Part shown: in pieces, positions 1-12,379 of the stretch | Position numbering within the stretch: position 1 is the stretch's first letter | Layout: each line of letters begins with the position of its first letter | Assembly: GCF_020921035.1 (NCBI RefSeq) | Contig: NC_063150.1 | Span: 2,294,001 to 2,358,000 of the forward strand | DNA from: Rhodamnia argentea | Taxonomy: Eukaryota > Streptophyta > Magnoliopsida > Myrtales > Myrtaceae | Direction: 5' to 3' | DNA: 64,000 bases | Made by a program: the position numbers and the translations under genes | Notes under the pieces: generated by a model | The model's database searches: none | Told to the model about the DNA's origin: nothing | Seen by the model: the letters and a program-made list of their open reading frames with translations, nothing else

Positions 1-1151
1 GAATGGTCAAGAAGACTGTTGGGGATCGGTCTCGTCGTCACTAATTGAGCGGAAGGATTCGAACTTGTTCTTGCCAAGTTCGAGTAACTCGGGCTATAAT
101 CGTTGATATCTAGAGCTTGAGCGAACGTTGGAGAGTCCTTATGACAACTCGGGCTGTTGTCTGAGGACGTCGTGCCCTGATGCATTACTTGGCTGGACGG
201 AGTCTGTACTTTCGCGCTCTTTTGCGGGCTCCGATCCAATATCCCGTTAACAGCGACGACGTACTGATAATCGACATCTTGCTGCTCGGCCGCTAATCTA
301 GCTTCGAAGGAATTCGGGCTCTCTATCTCAGTCAAGGGGACAAGAAATAACCGGAGTCTCTGACAAGTACCGACTTTTTCGAGCTCCTGATATTCCTCTA
401 TCATGTGATGTAGGTCCTCATCGGAACAAACCGATATCAGCGCATCGAGATCCTCGCCGGGTAGCTGATATTTGATGGTGTGAGGCTGGTTGCAGATCGC
501 CAAGGTCTTCTTCACGAGTTCTTCCCAAGAGAGGTTCCTCCTTATGGATATGATGCGGGTTTCGCCGCCGACGTACCGAAGCTTCCCATCACTAGGCCTC
601 GGAAAAATCCGTCCACCGTAGCTACAAAGGAACTTCATCTTGCAATGGGAAGAGCCTGGCGCGATGATTCCTAGCCCATGATGATAGTACGATTGAGGAG
701 ACCCCGAGGAATAAAGCGGATCCATGGCGCCTCGAGTATGAGCGGCTTCGTCATAATATATGTTCGACCGTTGCCCGAAAAAATCGTATTCTCCTGGAGG
801 CCTTGCTCCATAATCCAAATGAGTGGGGCTCTCCATGTATGGACTCGGCATAGGTTTAGCCACAACATTGGAGAAATCTGCATTGCCGTACGAATTCCCT
901 CTCACGTGCCGGAGCGGGCCGCTCGCATCCTCGTAAACCACATGTTGATCCTTTATGAAGTTGAAGCTCGGACTCTGTGGCAGGAAATGATCCGCATTAG
1001 GCATCGCCTGGATTCTCCGGACGCCCATCCGATCCCTTAAGAACTCAACCGAAAACTCCTCACCGGTCTGAGAACATACATCGCCAAAGTTCCGGTCGGC
1101 TCTGTCAATCCTGAATTTCTGGCTTGGATCTTCCCTAGCCTCACTCATCAT
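1..1151 (-). CDS. PB1-domain protein, probable Raf-like protein kinase, N-terminal exon (partial)
   Basis: A single reading frame stays open on the minus strand from an ATG at 1151-1149 to the left window edge, about 383 codons. Residues about 171-262 form a PB1 (octicosapeptide/Phox/Bem1p) domain. It opens with KMKFLCSYGGRIFPRP, where the lysine and the SYGG turn are typical of plant PB1 domains, and ends with the acidic OPCA-like stretch SDEDLHHMIEEY. The upstream part (QTGEEFSVEFLRDR) resembles the N-termini of plant group-B Raf-like MAPKKKs as I remember them. The kinase domain would lie outside the window, so kinase identity is inferred and not seen. An in-frame stop lies 26 codons upstream of the chosen ATG, which is followed by a second ATG. 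The product would be a cytosolic signalling protein. The alternative is a PB1 protein without a kinase domain. Confidence 0.82.
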   Translation of the reverse strand, partial: MMSEAREDPSQKFRIDRADRNFGDVCSQTGEEFSVEFLRDRMGVRRIQAMPNADHFLPQSPSFNFIKDQHVVYEDASGPLRHVRGNSYGNADFSNVVAKPMPSPYMESPTHLDYGARPPGEYDFFGQRSNIYYDEAAHTRGAMDPLYSSGSPQSYYHHGLGIIAPGSSHCKMKFLCSYGGRIFPRPSDGKLRYVGGETRIISIRRNLSWEELVKKTLAICNQPHTIKYQLPGEDLDALISVCSDEDLHHMIEEYQELEKVGTCQRLRLFLVPLTEIESPNSFEARLAAEQQDVDYQYVVAVNGILDRSPQKSAKVQTPSSQVMHQGTTSSDNSPSCHKDSPTFAQALDINDYSPSYSNLARTSSNPSAQLVTTRPIPNSLLDH

Positions 1152-2255
1152 GGTCTCAACTGGACCCTCATCTGCTTTTCGACCCACATGAACATTCTCC
1201 GACCCTTAACATTCGACACTCATCAAGAATCAGAATCCCGTCAATGAATGCTTCCTCAAGCACGCCCCAGGAAGAGCCATATACTTATGCAAGTAACCTT
1301 TGAGACGATACCGGCATCAATGTGTCATCCCTCGGTCATTGGGAAAACCGATGCTCATGATCATCTCCAATGTCAATCCTCGGGACAAGAAGATCTGAAG
1401 AATGGTGAAAGTATTTGCTGATGAGATCATCAATTTAGGACAAAGGAGCACATAAAGGGCAAAAACAAAACTGTCACAAATGATCAGCAAAAACAATACA
1501 AAAGCAGAAAGAATGGTGCCTACTTGCTTATTCAAGTTCTTGCCTTTTGGAATCCCAGGATAGTCTGTCGAAAGCTGAGAGACAAGAAAAGGTTAGAGAT
1601 GGTCGAATTCAGAATGAGTAATGCAGAGAGAGAGAGAGAGAGGTAAAATGGAGTGGCTGTGAGAAGACAAGTCTCAGAATAGTTCGGCAATAAAGTAGGA
1701 AAAAGAGGAAGGATATAGCCTCAGGACCCAAACTGCAAGATGAAGTTTCTCTCCAAAGAACCAATACAATTGGTGTAAGGTAAGAGTACCTCGTCGGACC
1801 ATTGAGTGTCTGTTTCTTTATATTGTCCATAAGGATAGTTGGGTACTTTCATGAAGGAGGAATTCATTAAGGTGCCCTTTCAAGTTGTCGAGTTTAATTC
1901 CTAATCTTTCTTTGATTTGGTGTCCTTTTATTTGAAGGTAAACTGCTTTCGAGAAATTATTTTTCAACTTTTCGGTATTTGAATGATAAAAAATTAATCG
2001 ATCTAAGAAAAACATTTTCCATGGACTAAAAATAATAAGTTTAGATAGGTGGAAAATGACTTCTCCTTCTGCCAAAAAGAAAATTACTATTTCTAAATCA
2101 CCAAACAAATGAAAACTAATAATTTTTCATAAAAATGATTTTTATGGAAAGTAATTTGCTTTATCATGAAATTTTCAACAAAACAAGCGTAGCTTTAGTT
2201 CAAGAATTAATGAACATAAAATGGGTGCATAACCAAGTCGATGAAGTAGAAACAG
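1152..2255. other. Upstream region of the PB1 gene
   Basis: No coding exon was recognised. On the minus strand this would hold the 5' leader and promoter of the PB1 gene. A short GA/CT run lies at about 1622-1642. Part of 1930-2210 (runs of the GAAAATNATTTTC kind and a GGAAAATGACTT motif) resembles decayed MITE arms like those of the family at 44226, 49487 and 51269, but no clear ends were found. Confidence 0.35.
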
Positions 2256-2264
2256 GATCATATA

Positions 2265-2973
2265 AGGGAACATTGTAAAAAAAAAGTCTTAAACCTATTG
2301 TACTATTATTAATTCAGTTATAAACCTTTTAATTTTGTCAATCCAGTCATAAGACTTTTATATTTATGCCAATTCAATCCTAAACCTTTTACTTTGTGTC
2401 AATTCGGTTCTTCCAGCCAACTTTGACAGATCGAAACCGGCATAGATGCCGACTAGCACCGACGTAGATAATTTTTAATAATATTTTAATAATTCTTCAA
2501 AATATTTTTTTGGTTTTACTTTTATTATTATTATTATTATTTCTTTCTCTTTCCTTTTTCTTTTCCTTTCCTCCAACTGGTGGCCGCCAGCAAGGGCAAG
2601 CTTCCCATGAGGTCGGTGAGGTCCTAGCCTCTAGAAAAGAAAGAGGAAAGAGACAGACCACTCCCGTCGATAGTGACCAATTGGAGGAAAAAGGAAGGAA
2701 AAAAATAGAAAAAAAAAAAGGAAAAAAAGAAAAATTTGAAAAAATAATAATATTATTTAAAATTGTTCACGTCAGCACTGGCTAGCCATAATTGAATGAA
2801 TGGACTAAATTGATACGAATATAAAAGATTTAACACTAAATTGACATAAAAAAAAGATTTAAAATTGAATAGGCAAAAATACAAATGGTTTAGGTCAAAA
2901 TTGACAAAATTAAAAAATTTAAGACTGAATTGACAAACTTGCAATAAATTTAGAAACTTTTTAACAATTTCCC
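2265..2973. mobile_element. Mutator-like MITE, family A, with 9-bp target duplication
   Basis: The element runs from GGGAACATTGT to ACAATTTCCC. The 9-bp sequence GATCATATA lies on both sides (2256-2264 and 2974-2982), with one extra base before the left GGG. Subterminal regions contain several 25-35 bp direct repeats of the form AATTCARTCCTAAACCTTTT, mirrored on the opposite strand near the other end. The middle holds a T-rich/A-rich stretch around a GC-rich core. A 9-bp duplication and long degenerate inverted ends fit a non-autonomous Mutator-superfamily element. No transposase frame is present. Confidence 0.8.
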
Positions 2974-2982
2974 GATCATATA

Positions 2983-3673
2983 GGGCCCGCATGAAAACAC
3001 TTCAGAAATTTCATTTCTTTGCTAGAAGCCCATCCGGCAAAAAAATGCATTTGATAAAAACCCGATCAAAGTAGAAATCCGTTTGGTAAAAAAATTGACT
3101 TATGGTAGGATTTTTATCACTTCTGGTAATATTTTTCACTTCTGATAGGATTTTTAGCCAATTTTGAGAAGTATAACTTCTCGGCTCCAAAATCACTTCT
3201 TGGACCACACCTGCCTCCGCCGACTACCGTTCTTGCGACCGCCGGCTGTGGACCACGGCCGCTGCGGCCGCCAACCACCAACCACCCACCGCTGTCGGTC
3301 GCCGACCACCTCCGCCGCCTACCGTGGCCGCCAACCACCGCGATCGCTTGCCTCCGCCGATGCCCCCCACCCCCCCTTGTCGCCGCCCGACCACCGCCGC
3401 CGCCCACCGCCACTGCTGCCGACCACCGCTAACCGCCATTGCCGACCACCGCCGACCACCACCGCCGCCGCCACCGTCGCCGCCGCCACCGAAGATTTTG
3501 TTAATAATGTTTCAAAAGTAGAAATTTTTAACCGTTACCAAACGAATTTTTCTAATCAAAAGTCAATCTAGAATAAAAGTAGAAAAATCAACTTCTACTT
3601 TTGAGGAGAAGTAGAGAAATCAACTTCTAATTAGAAGTTGATTTCTCGTAGAGAAGTGTTACCATACGCGCCC
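2983..3673. mobile_element. MITE family B with GCC-rich core
   Basis: The left end GGGCCCGCATGAAAACACTT (2983) and the reverse complement of the right end (GGGCGCGTATGGTAACACTT, ending 3673) match at 16 of 20 positions. Subterminal DNA repeats AGAAGTTGATTTCT-like words on both sides. The 3200-3490 core is an extremely GC-rich GCC/CCG repeat that creates spurious proline- or glycine-rich frames on both strands. It lies immediately next to the target duplication of the preceding family A MITE. The target duplication of this element is unclear (ATA on both sides at best), so the superfamily is not assigned. Confidence 0.6.
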
Positions 3674-4290
3674 ATAAATTATCCATCAAGGCGTTTGGGC
3701 TAGAAGATCATACCAATACCATTGCTTCGCTTGTCGTATCTCATTTCTAAGAACAGTCTAATGGTGTGCTCGATGTCCTTCAAAACTGACGTGCATGCGT
3801 GTCGAAATCGATGATGGTGCAATCTTACAGAGAACATATTTATGCATCAGCTTTAGCATGTCTAGTGTCACCATTGTTCATTATAAAAGAGGTGGCTTCT
3901 ACACAAGACAGCATATTCTCCTCATTTACGTCTTATACCCTTTCACACTAAAATGTACAGGAGCATGAACTTCGTAAGTTCGAGAAGGAAGCAAACTCAG
4001 GCCACAAAAATGCAAACGAACCACATGGTTTCTAATAGCCAAAGTCAAAATAAAAGTGTTCTACAACAACCCAACATCGTCATGTTCCTGAAGATGTAAA
4101 CATGTCCACCATCAACCAATCCTCATGCTCCCAGAAATGAAAAGAACACCACACCCGGGTCCAAATACACCATAACCACGGTCCAGAGTACAACACACAC
4201 AAAGCCCCGTATGGGAATGAATTGGCTCTAAGCGTGTCCAAACAATTGAGTTGGCTGCACATAGGCAGCTATCGGATGGATATCCGTTGT
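3674..4290 (-). other. 3' untranslated/downstream region of the K+ channel beta subunit gene
   Basis: This stretch follows the stop codon of the aldo/keto reductase gene on the minus strand. No exon, RNA gene or repeat with clear ends was found. A long 3' UTR is likely in the part nearest the stop. Confidence 0.4.
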
Positions 4291-7200
4291 CTACCTAAAT
4301 GAATCAGGACGCTTTGGCTTACTTTGCACAACGGCTTCGATCTTTTCCATCACAGCAGGAGTCAGTAAGGGGATGACATCAATAGCCTTCATGTTCTCTT
4401 GAATCTGAAAGAAAACAGGCAGCATGATTAACCATGTAAAGGATATATGATGACTTCTGAGTTTTCTAAGGGCAGTAATCAGGGAGACTACATGATTGTA
4501 TTATACTGTTCAAAGTTCAGTCTGTTTCACAATACGTACTAAATGTACAGATCCAAAGCAGACTAGTGTACTATCTTAGAAAAATATATTTTATCACGAT
4601 ATCCAATCTACTCAGCTAGAGAAAAATTTTGCAGATCATATTGTAGTTTAACTTTATAGGGGCTCCTTTTGGAGGAACTTCAACGAAAATGGATAACTGT
4701 GCAGATAATAACTCTTCTTGACTGACCTATTCAAGTAACATTTTGACGAGCAGCAAGAACTGCCTTCTTATTGGTCTTTCCTCCACTTAATTGAATATAT
4801 TTCTAACCTGAGCAACATCCATGAGAACTCAAGTACCCCTACCACAAGATGGGGGCTTTAGATTCCACAGGTTTCGGCAGAAAAGTTCAGCTGTTCTCCA
4901 GTTTATAGCATCTACTTTCAAAAAGAAGTACCCTAGAGTTCTTACTCCTAGTTAATGCCTCAAAGGAAGACCTCAGTCCTAACTGCTAATGAACGACACA
5001 TATGGACAGCTTTTGAATTCCTGATACAAACCCCAACCTACACATAACCCGAAGTTATGCACATCCGCCACTCCTAACGATTGATGGGAGTCTAATGATT
5101 GCAATGTGCCAAAGGTTTATGGTTTTCTCAGTAATAAAAATGTGTGCCCAAAAAAAAATGTAATACCCTAACTTTATTCCCTGATATGTCCTGTAAAAGC
5201 CTGAATCCAGAGAACACCAATACATAACAAATGTTTTTAATACCTTAGATCCACAAAACCATTAACCTCAGGGAGAGATGACCGTAATAAGCTTGAAACT
5301 AGCAACTGGCAAATTGGAATATTACCCACAAAAAAGAATCATTTTCTAAATATTTGACCATTATGAGATTGGTAAGCTACAAACAAGTTTTAAGTTCTTT
5401 AATTTTTTGATGTCTCACCCTTCCTTTTTGACTATGGTCTCTCAAGTCTGGGATCTTGAAATTTATAGGAATCCTATGTTCCATCCCTGCCAAAAGCTCA
5501 AGTTACTCAAGGACCGGCTTAAGCAGCTTAACAAGGATTTTTTTTTTTTTTCTGATATATCGGCCCGTACGTCCGAAGCCAAGGCTACATTAATTTCTAT
5601 CCAGGACTCTCTTGTTATGGATCCTTTTAATCAGGTGTTGGCTAATCAGAAAAGGAATTAGCTCAGGATTTTCTCTGTCCTCCGTCTCCAAGAGGAAGCT
5701 TTCTATAAGCAGAAGTCTTGGGTTCAGTGGCTTAAGGAAGGGGACCTAAATACCAAGTATTTCCATCATTTTGTTAATAAGAGGCAGCTTGGTAATAGAA
5801 TTCTCTCTGTTGTTGATAGTTCTGCAGCTCTCTTGACCAATCCGGCTTCTATCCAGCAGCATATTGTCTCTCATTTTGAGGGCCTGATTGCTCCCTCTAG
5901 TTTACCTGCTTAGCCATCTGTTCAAGAGATTCGGTCAATTATTGAGCATTCTCTTGATTCCAATCAGTACCGGTTTTTATCTCTACCTATTTCTGATACT
6001 GAGGTTCGTAACACTATGTTTGCTTTAGCCGCTGGCAAGGCTCTAGGGCATGATGGTATTAATGTTGAATTTTTCAAAGGCACTTGGGATATTGTTGGCC
6101 CAACAGTGATTTTGGCAGTTAATGATTTCTTTGGGTCTGGATACCTGCTTCGGGAAACTAATGCTACCATTCTTTCTTTGGTACCTAAAGTCCCTAACGC
6201 TATTGCTACAAATGATTTTAGGCCTATTGCTTCCTGCAATACCATTTACAAGTGTATTACGAAGATTATGGCTAATAGGCTTGCTTGTGTTCTTCCTGCT
6301 CTTATTAGCCCTCATCAAAATGCCTTTGTTAAAAGCCGTTGTGTTAGTAACAACATACTTCTTGCTCAAGAACTTTTCTGTGGGTTCCACCATGAGCCCT
6401 ATTTGCCCAAACGTGCCATCAAAGTAGACTTCCAAAAGACTTATAATACCGCGGATTGGGATTTTCTGGCAATAGTTTTGCAAGCTTTTGGGTTTCCCGA
6501 TATGTTTACTAAGCTTATTGTGACTTGTGTTCATACTCCGAAATTTTCTATTTCTATTAATGGAGAACTTCATGGGTTTTTTTTCTAGTGGAAGAGGCAT
6601 CCGACAAGGAGATCTTATGTCATCTTATCTCTTTACCCTTGAACAACCTCGGCAGCCAGGCTTTAAGTTTTTTTGGAGATGTAAAGCTACTCAGCTCTCT
6701 CACCTGTTCTTTGCAAATGATGTTATTTTTTTCGCTGAGGCAAACCCAGTTTCTATCTCTTTGCTAAAGGTAGGGCTTGATAAATTTTCCAATTGGTCTG
6801 AGCATAGGCCTAATGTGACCAAGAGCGAGATTTTCTTTTTGGGGGGGCTCGGAAGAGCTTCTGGGGCAGCTTCTCTCTTCTCTCGGGTTCCAAGAAGACT
6901 ACTTGCCAGATTGGTATCTTAGAGTTCCCATTATTGCCTTAAGGCTTAGCAAGGTGGATCGCAATTCTTTGGTTAACTCAATCACTGCTAGAGCCCAATC
7001 TTGGTCTCAACGGTTTCTCTCTTTTGCCGGCCGCTTGCAACTTATTAAATTGATTCTTCATGCTCTTCATGTTTTTTGGGCAAGTGTTTTTATCCTTCCC
7101 AAATCAGTTTTATCTCGTATTAAGCAGGTCCTCAAGCAATTTCTTTGGAAAGGCCCGGACTTGGGCGTTGGTGGCGTTGAAGTTTCTTGGGACGATGTTT

Positions 7201-10200
7201 GTCTCCCAAAGGAGGAAGGTGGTCTTGGCATTCGCAGGCTTTCTGATTGCAACTGAGCGGCTAGGCCCAAGAATAGTTGGATCCTCTTTACCGATAAGAA
7301 ATCCTTGTGGTGTAAATGCATTCATACAACTTTTCTGAAAAAATAGGAATTTCTGGGTCGCCAGTAAACCGACCTTTTGTTCTTGGGCTTGGAAGAGAAT
7401 CCTTCATCTCCGCCCGGATTTCCAGCATCTCTTTCATTGGTGGGTTGGCAATGGTTGTACCGTTTCTTTCTGGTTTGACTTCTGGCACCAGAGAGGGCCT
7501 CTTTACAAGCTTTTCTCTAATATGGATATTTATCACTCTGGTATTTCTCGGAAGGCTACGGTGTTTTTCTCTCCAACTCCTCACCCTTCTCAGGTGACGG
7601 CCACCATTTGCTCTTGGTCAGAGCCTCTTCCATCTCTTGTTCCCGAGAGTGGTGATGGTTTTTTATGGCTTGGTCATCCTGCAGGAGTCTTTTCCATTAC
7701 TGCGGCTTGGGACCTTATTCGCTGCAAAGGGCAGGCTATGCCATGGGCTCTTTTATTTGGGATTGCTATATCGCTCCTCAGCACTCCTTTCATCTTTGGC
7801 TTATCACTCTTAAGATGCTGCCAACTCAAGTTCTCTTGCTCAACTACCATAGAATTCCGGATGGTGTGTGCCTTCTGTTATTACTGCCCGGATTCTATTG
7901 ACCAACTTTTCTTTGGCTGCTACATTACTGCATTTGCTCTTTTTTGGGCTGCCAAAATGCAATCTGGCTTGGCAAAATCTTCCTTAGCGTGACAATCTTC
8001 AGTGGGCTATGCAGCGTATGCGTGGCCAACATTTTTATCAGATTATTGCTCGGCTTTCTTTCAGCGCATTGTGTCATATGATTTGGACCGAAAGGAATCA
8101 CATTCTCTTTCGCAATAAGAGGCTTTTCCTGCCAGCTCTTAAGAAGCACCTCGAGAAGGTTGTCAGGGACAAGACTTTGACATTTAAACATGTGGACAAC
8201 TCCCCTAGAAACCGGTGGATGCAAGGCAGCTGGGCATCACTCCATCAGTTTCTGACTGATTCTCGGCTGCTATTTTTCAGCCTAGCTTGTCTTTGTTTAT
8301 AGGCCGATTGTTTTGGCCTTTTGATTTCCTTGTGTATTTCTCTATTAGGGCTCTACCCCTTTTCTTTGTATTCTCACCCAGTTCACCCTTGCACTCGGAG
8401 TGACACTTTATGGTGTGTGGTCGGGTTTCGTTTTGTTTTTCGCGCTTTGCTTGGTTAATAAATTTCTTACCTTACCAAAAAAAAAAAAAGTTCCAAAGAT
8501 CTTAAAAGAATTAATAACACAAAGATCACTCAGATGATAAAAATAAGATTATTCAAAGATATTTTGCATTTGAAAACCAACCTGGGACTCCTTGGTTGCA
8601 CCGGTAATAACTGATGACACATTAGGATTTGCAGCACACCACGCAATAGCAAGTTGAGCTAATGGCACCCCAAGTTCATCCGCAATTGGTTTCAGTCCAT
8701 TGACCTTCCTCAACACATCATCAACCAAGGAACGACTAGCAAGATTCTAATACAAGAAAAAGGCATTAATTCTCATATTGACTTAAAGTGAAGTATTCAT
8801 CAAAAAACTAACTGGTGATAGAGTTAACATTTAGATTAACAATGATGAGATTACATTCATAACATGCATCTTCCTTAAAAAAAAGGAAGAGGCACGTCCC
8901 CAATGATTGTTCAGAATAATATATTACCAAAATTTTTTGGGCCAATTGGGTCATCTAAGGTCAGTATCTATTGGTGAAAGGTATCTTAAAGACTAGTTAA
9001 CTACAGGTGTGTCGCATTGTCTTAAAAAAATAACTAGAGCGGATGTATTACTGCAATTATTCAGAATAAGAAGGAATAATAGAAAGCATAATCAAAATTA
9101 TTTTACAAACCATGGGATGGTTTAAAGTAGCACAACAAGCTTGTAAATTGCTGACAATCATACCACAAGCCTATAGTCTCTCATAAGCAAAACCAGAACA
9201 ATGACAATTTACAAGACCAAAAATAGATCTTTTTCCCCAAGTTGAATGGTTCCTAAGTCGATTAGGACCAGGTATATGGTGTCTAGTAATCTAATACTTA
9301 AAAAGCACATAATGAGAAGGCTCGTCAAAATTATCAGATTATCCAAGCAGAGAAAAGGCCAAAATCACTCTCTTTTATGCTATTAAGGCTACACTAACAC
9401 AATCATGGATGAAGGTTTATTTAATCAAACAACATCAGAATAGAAGGCACCGAGTTGTAAATTGCTCCTGGGCAGGGGAACATCAATTCAGAAGTTAAGT
9501 CAACAAGAACAGACCTAATCGATCAATCCGCTCTAAAGAACAATGAGGCCTATACAGATCTTAAACAGCCAACCCAGGAAATTATGAAAAGTAGGTTTTA
9601 GGAAATATCACTAATCGGAATTGAATTTCAGAAAAACTTACTTTATAGTTTTCCAAAGCAAAGCGACTATCAGGAGGTATAGTTCCCTTGTTGTATTTCC
9701 CAGTGAGCACTCCAGAAGAAAGTGGACTCCACGTAGTCAGACCCAAGCCATAGTTGGTATAGAGGGGAACATATTCCGACTCGACCTGCATCCAGTATCC
9801 AGATTATAAAATCAGAACCAAGACAACCGACATAAATATGTCCTTTCAATAATTCCTTATTTGACATTTCCAAAGCACGATATCGAACTCATTGGGGCCG
9901 TTTCCTTTCACAGAACTGCACAAAAGTCCCCTTTTGACATTGCAACACAATTCTTCTTAAGCAAGTTGGACAACCATATTGTTTTTTACATAGACAAAGT
10001 ATACACTTTTGCTAGACCATCCTAAAATTATCATATCAAACATTTCCACTTGATTCAACAAAAAAAATCATCTTAGGCTGTAAATGGATAACAAGTGCAT
10101 GACATGGTAGGATTAAATGAACTCATGATGTACTTCTAAACTTACATGAGGATAATAGATAAAACCGGCATGAAGTTACAGAGGACTATGTGTTGAACAA

Positions 10201-12105
10201 ATGACCCATAGCAGCTGGTTAAACCCAACGATCTTTACCCGGTATTTATTCCTCTCACTTAACTTGAATAAATTGACTAAGCCAATCATGAACATGCCTA
10301 ACTTCCATGCCATTGATGAATGAAATGGTTTGCATCAACAGCATCATAGCAACTTAGACCAAAATTAAAATAAGGCGACAAACAGTTCATGGATGTCACA
10401 ACTGGGAATGCAAGAAGGCATCTACAGAGCTTCAGCTACTGCAAATACAGAGAAAGCTAGTCAAAGTTGGAGTAAAGATGTCTCATTCCCATTATCTGTA
10501 CCATGATTGTCTCGGAGGCAATTACTGTGGTCGTTAAAATGAAGGAGCAAGATTGCTTGCTCAGCTCTGAAGCCGAGATGGTTCAAATCTACAATTTTTG
10601 TGGAGGACCATCCCTAATTGGATTGCACACCCGATGAAGTGAGAACCCAGAAGCATTATTGTTTTTCCTTTTCCATGTTACACGGCATATCATGGACTCG
10701 AGACAAATAAAACTACTGAAATGTCAACCTACAAATTTGTCAGTTCTTTCATCAGCTTTGGCCCCCTCAAAGGAACAGCTTTTCATCAGCAGATGCAAAT
10801 GGTTCAATTTCTCACATTTTCCCAACCACCCAAAACGTTGACCAACAAATTAGAACCACAAAAAAGACTACTGCAAACTTAGCACTATCTTCATTTGAGG
10901 ATGCAAGTCCGATTTCTCACATTGTGCTAAGCATTCAGAGCAAAGGGAAGTGAGGTATCAAAGCACAACAATATCATACTAACAATCAAAATCAGAATCT
11001 CACTAGCAGAATTCATGTCCAAAAGAGCAAACAGCATCCCCCAGTTCCAGCAGTAACAATGCAAGGAGAACACTCACCTTATGCCTAGAGAATAAATTGT
11101 ACTCTGGCTGCTCCCCAATCGGCCCCACCATATCCAACCTCTGTGCAATCCCCCAAGCCTCAGTAATCTGCTGTGCCGACCATTCACTAGTTCCCCAGTA
11201 AAAGGCCCACCCTTTGTCAATGACATAGTTCATTGCTCTAACTGTCTCTTCAATAGGCGTAGAAGTATCAGGCCTGCATAAAAACCCATTCACGTGAAAA
11301 AAAACTCGCCACCGCCGAGATATGAGCTCTACAAACTGAACAATCAATTCTATCAGGAGAACAATAAAGTCAAGCAATCAAGCAACCAAAAAGCAAGATC
11401 AAAGCCCAATCAAACCATCGAAAGATCAACACATTCAGATGAGAGGAATTGAATAATACAATTCAGAACCGACCACATCTATAAAGATAAGCTTCAACCT
11501 ACACAAAACCACATTTCCTCACCTTTCGGAGCTAAAGACAGCAGATATAAGCAAAAATTTATCCCACACGCAGCTCTAACGGAGCAAAGAACGAACTTTA
11601 ACACCACCAGCACCAGGAGACGAACTACAAAGACCAACTGATCAATTCTATCGACAATGCCAAACCACGAAACGCAGGGAATTCGAAAGCCTAAACGGAA
11701 TCGACCAAGCAAAATCCAAAACACCAAACGAACACACCTGTGGCAATAAATCAAGTCGACGTAGTCCATGTCGAGCCTCTTGAGCGAGGCTTTAGTGCCC
11801 TCGACTATGTGCTTGCGGGACAAGCCCTTGTCGTTGGGGCCGGAACCACCCCAGAAGATCTTGGTGGAGACGACGATGTCGGATCGCTTCCAGCCGAGCT
11901 CGCGGATGGCCTGGCCCATGATCTCCTCGGCGCGGCCGTTGGCGTAGACCTCGGCGTTGTCGAAGAAGTTGACGCCGTGGTCGCGACAGCACTGGAGGAG
12001 GGACTTGGCCTCCTTCACGTCGAGCTGGTTCCCGAAGCTTACCCACGCCCCGTACGAGAGCTGGCTCACCCTCAGCCCCGACGGTCCCAAGTTCTTGTAC
12101 TGCAT
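4291..12105 (-). CDS. KAB1: Probable voltage-gated potassium channel subunit beta (aldo/keto reductase), five exons
   Basis: Exons on the minus strand are 12105-11738, 11273-11078, 9785-9642, 8746-8582 and 4404-4291. All introns are GT-AG and phases join exactly to give 328 codons, the length I recall for Arabidopsis KAB1. The N-terminus ([19 protein letters not shown]) and the segment [18 protein letters not shown] carry the AKR Asp and Tyr of the catalytic tetrad. Later landmarks are [46 protein letters not shown] (NADPH-binding end) and the C-terminus [11 protein letters not shown]. The family binds NADPH and associates with Shaker-type K+ channels. The protein has no signal peptide and is cytosolic. 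Intron 4 is 4.2 kb and hosts a LINE. The start is the only ATG giving the conserved N-terminus. Confidence 0.96.
5400..8489 (+). mobile_element. Degenerate, 5'-truncated LINE (L1-type non-LTR retrotransposon) inside KAB1 intron 4
   Basis: The element lies antisense to the host gene. Fragments of one ORF2 are spread over three frames. 5407-5661 matches the region after the endonuclease. 6016-6588 holds reverse transcriptase blocks ([44 protein letters not shown]). 6527-6922 holds [15 protein letters not shown] and [10 protein letters not shown]. 6903-7256 and 7522-7992 hold the downstream zinc-finger-like region. Stops at 5659-5661 and after a T-run near 6580 break the frame. The active-site box reads FAND instead of FADD, and the RT is shortened between GIRQGD and FAND. 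AATAAA at 8457-8462 precedes an A13 tail at 8477-8489. No convincing target duplication was found. It is an old, dead insertion. Confidence 0.9.
8747..9641. other. KAB1 intron 3, no further feature
   Basis: This is AT-rich intron sequence between two well-defined exons. I see no gene or bounded repeat in it. Confidence 0.7.
9786..11077. other. KAB1 intron 2, no further feature
   Basis: A 1.3 kb intron bounded by a GTGAG donor at 11077 and a TGCAG acceptor at 9786. The open frames inside it have no recognisable similarity. Confidence 0.7.
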
Positions 12106-12170
12106 CTTGACTCAGCGAGCGAGCGAGCGAGCGAGCAATGCCTGCCGCTGAGGTCCGATCGAACAGAGAG

Positions 12171-12171
<1 letters not shown>

Positions 12172-12212
<41 letters not shown>
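12172..12212. repeat. (GA)n microsatellite in the KAB1 5' leader
   Basis: About 20 GA units lie 65-105 bp upstream of the KAB1 start codon, transcribed as a CU-rich tract. A second short (GAGC)n run lies at 12113-12135. GA/CT tracts in 5' leaders are common in plants. Confidence 0.85.
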
Positions 12213-12214
<2 letters not shown>

Positions 12215-12248
12215 CGTGAATCGGACGGAGATGGAGAGGGGGAGAAGC

Positions 12249-12256
12249 AATTTATA
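12249..12256 (-). promoter_or_regulatory. Candidate TATA box of KAB1
   Basis: On the minus strand the sequence reads TATAAATT about 145 bp upstream of the ATG. The GA tract would then fall inside the 5' leader. Position and composition fit a plant core promoter. No transcript evidence is available. Confidence 0.5.
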
Positions 12257-12379
12257 CTCAAGAGAGCGACCGGGGGAAGCGGAAGAAATGATGAGGGAAT
12301 TGGCGTTGGCGCGTGGGGTCTACGTGCTCCTACGTTGTCTAAAGTACATGGTCTTTGGATTCGGAGCTCACGTACGTTG

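Noticed and set aside
3117..3571. Proline- or glycine-rich open frames on both strands
   Set aside because: They arise from the GCC-repeat core of a MITE, have no start context, and appear on both strands.
11740..12250. Open frames of 159 and 152 codons over KAB1 exon 1
   Set aside because: One is antisense to the conserved exon and the other is the exon in a shifted frame; their length comes from high GC and the GA tract.
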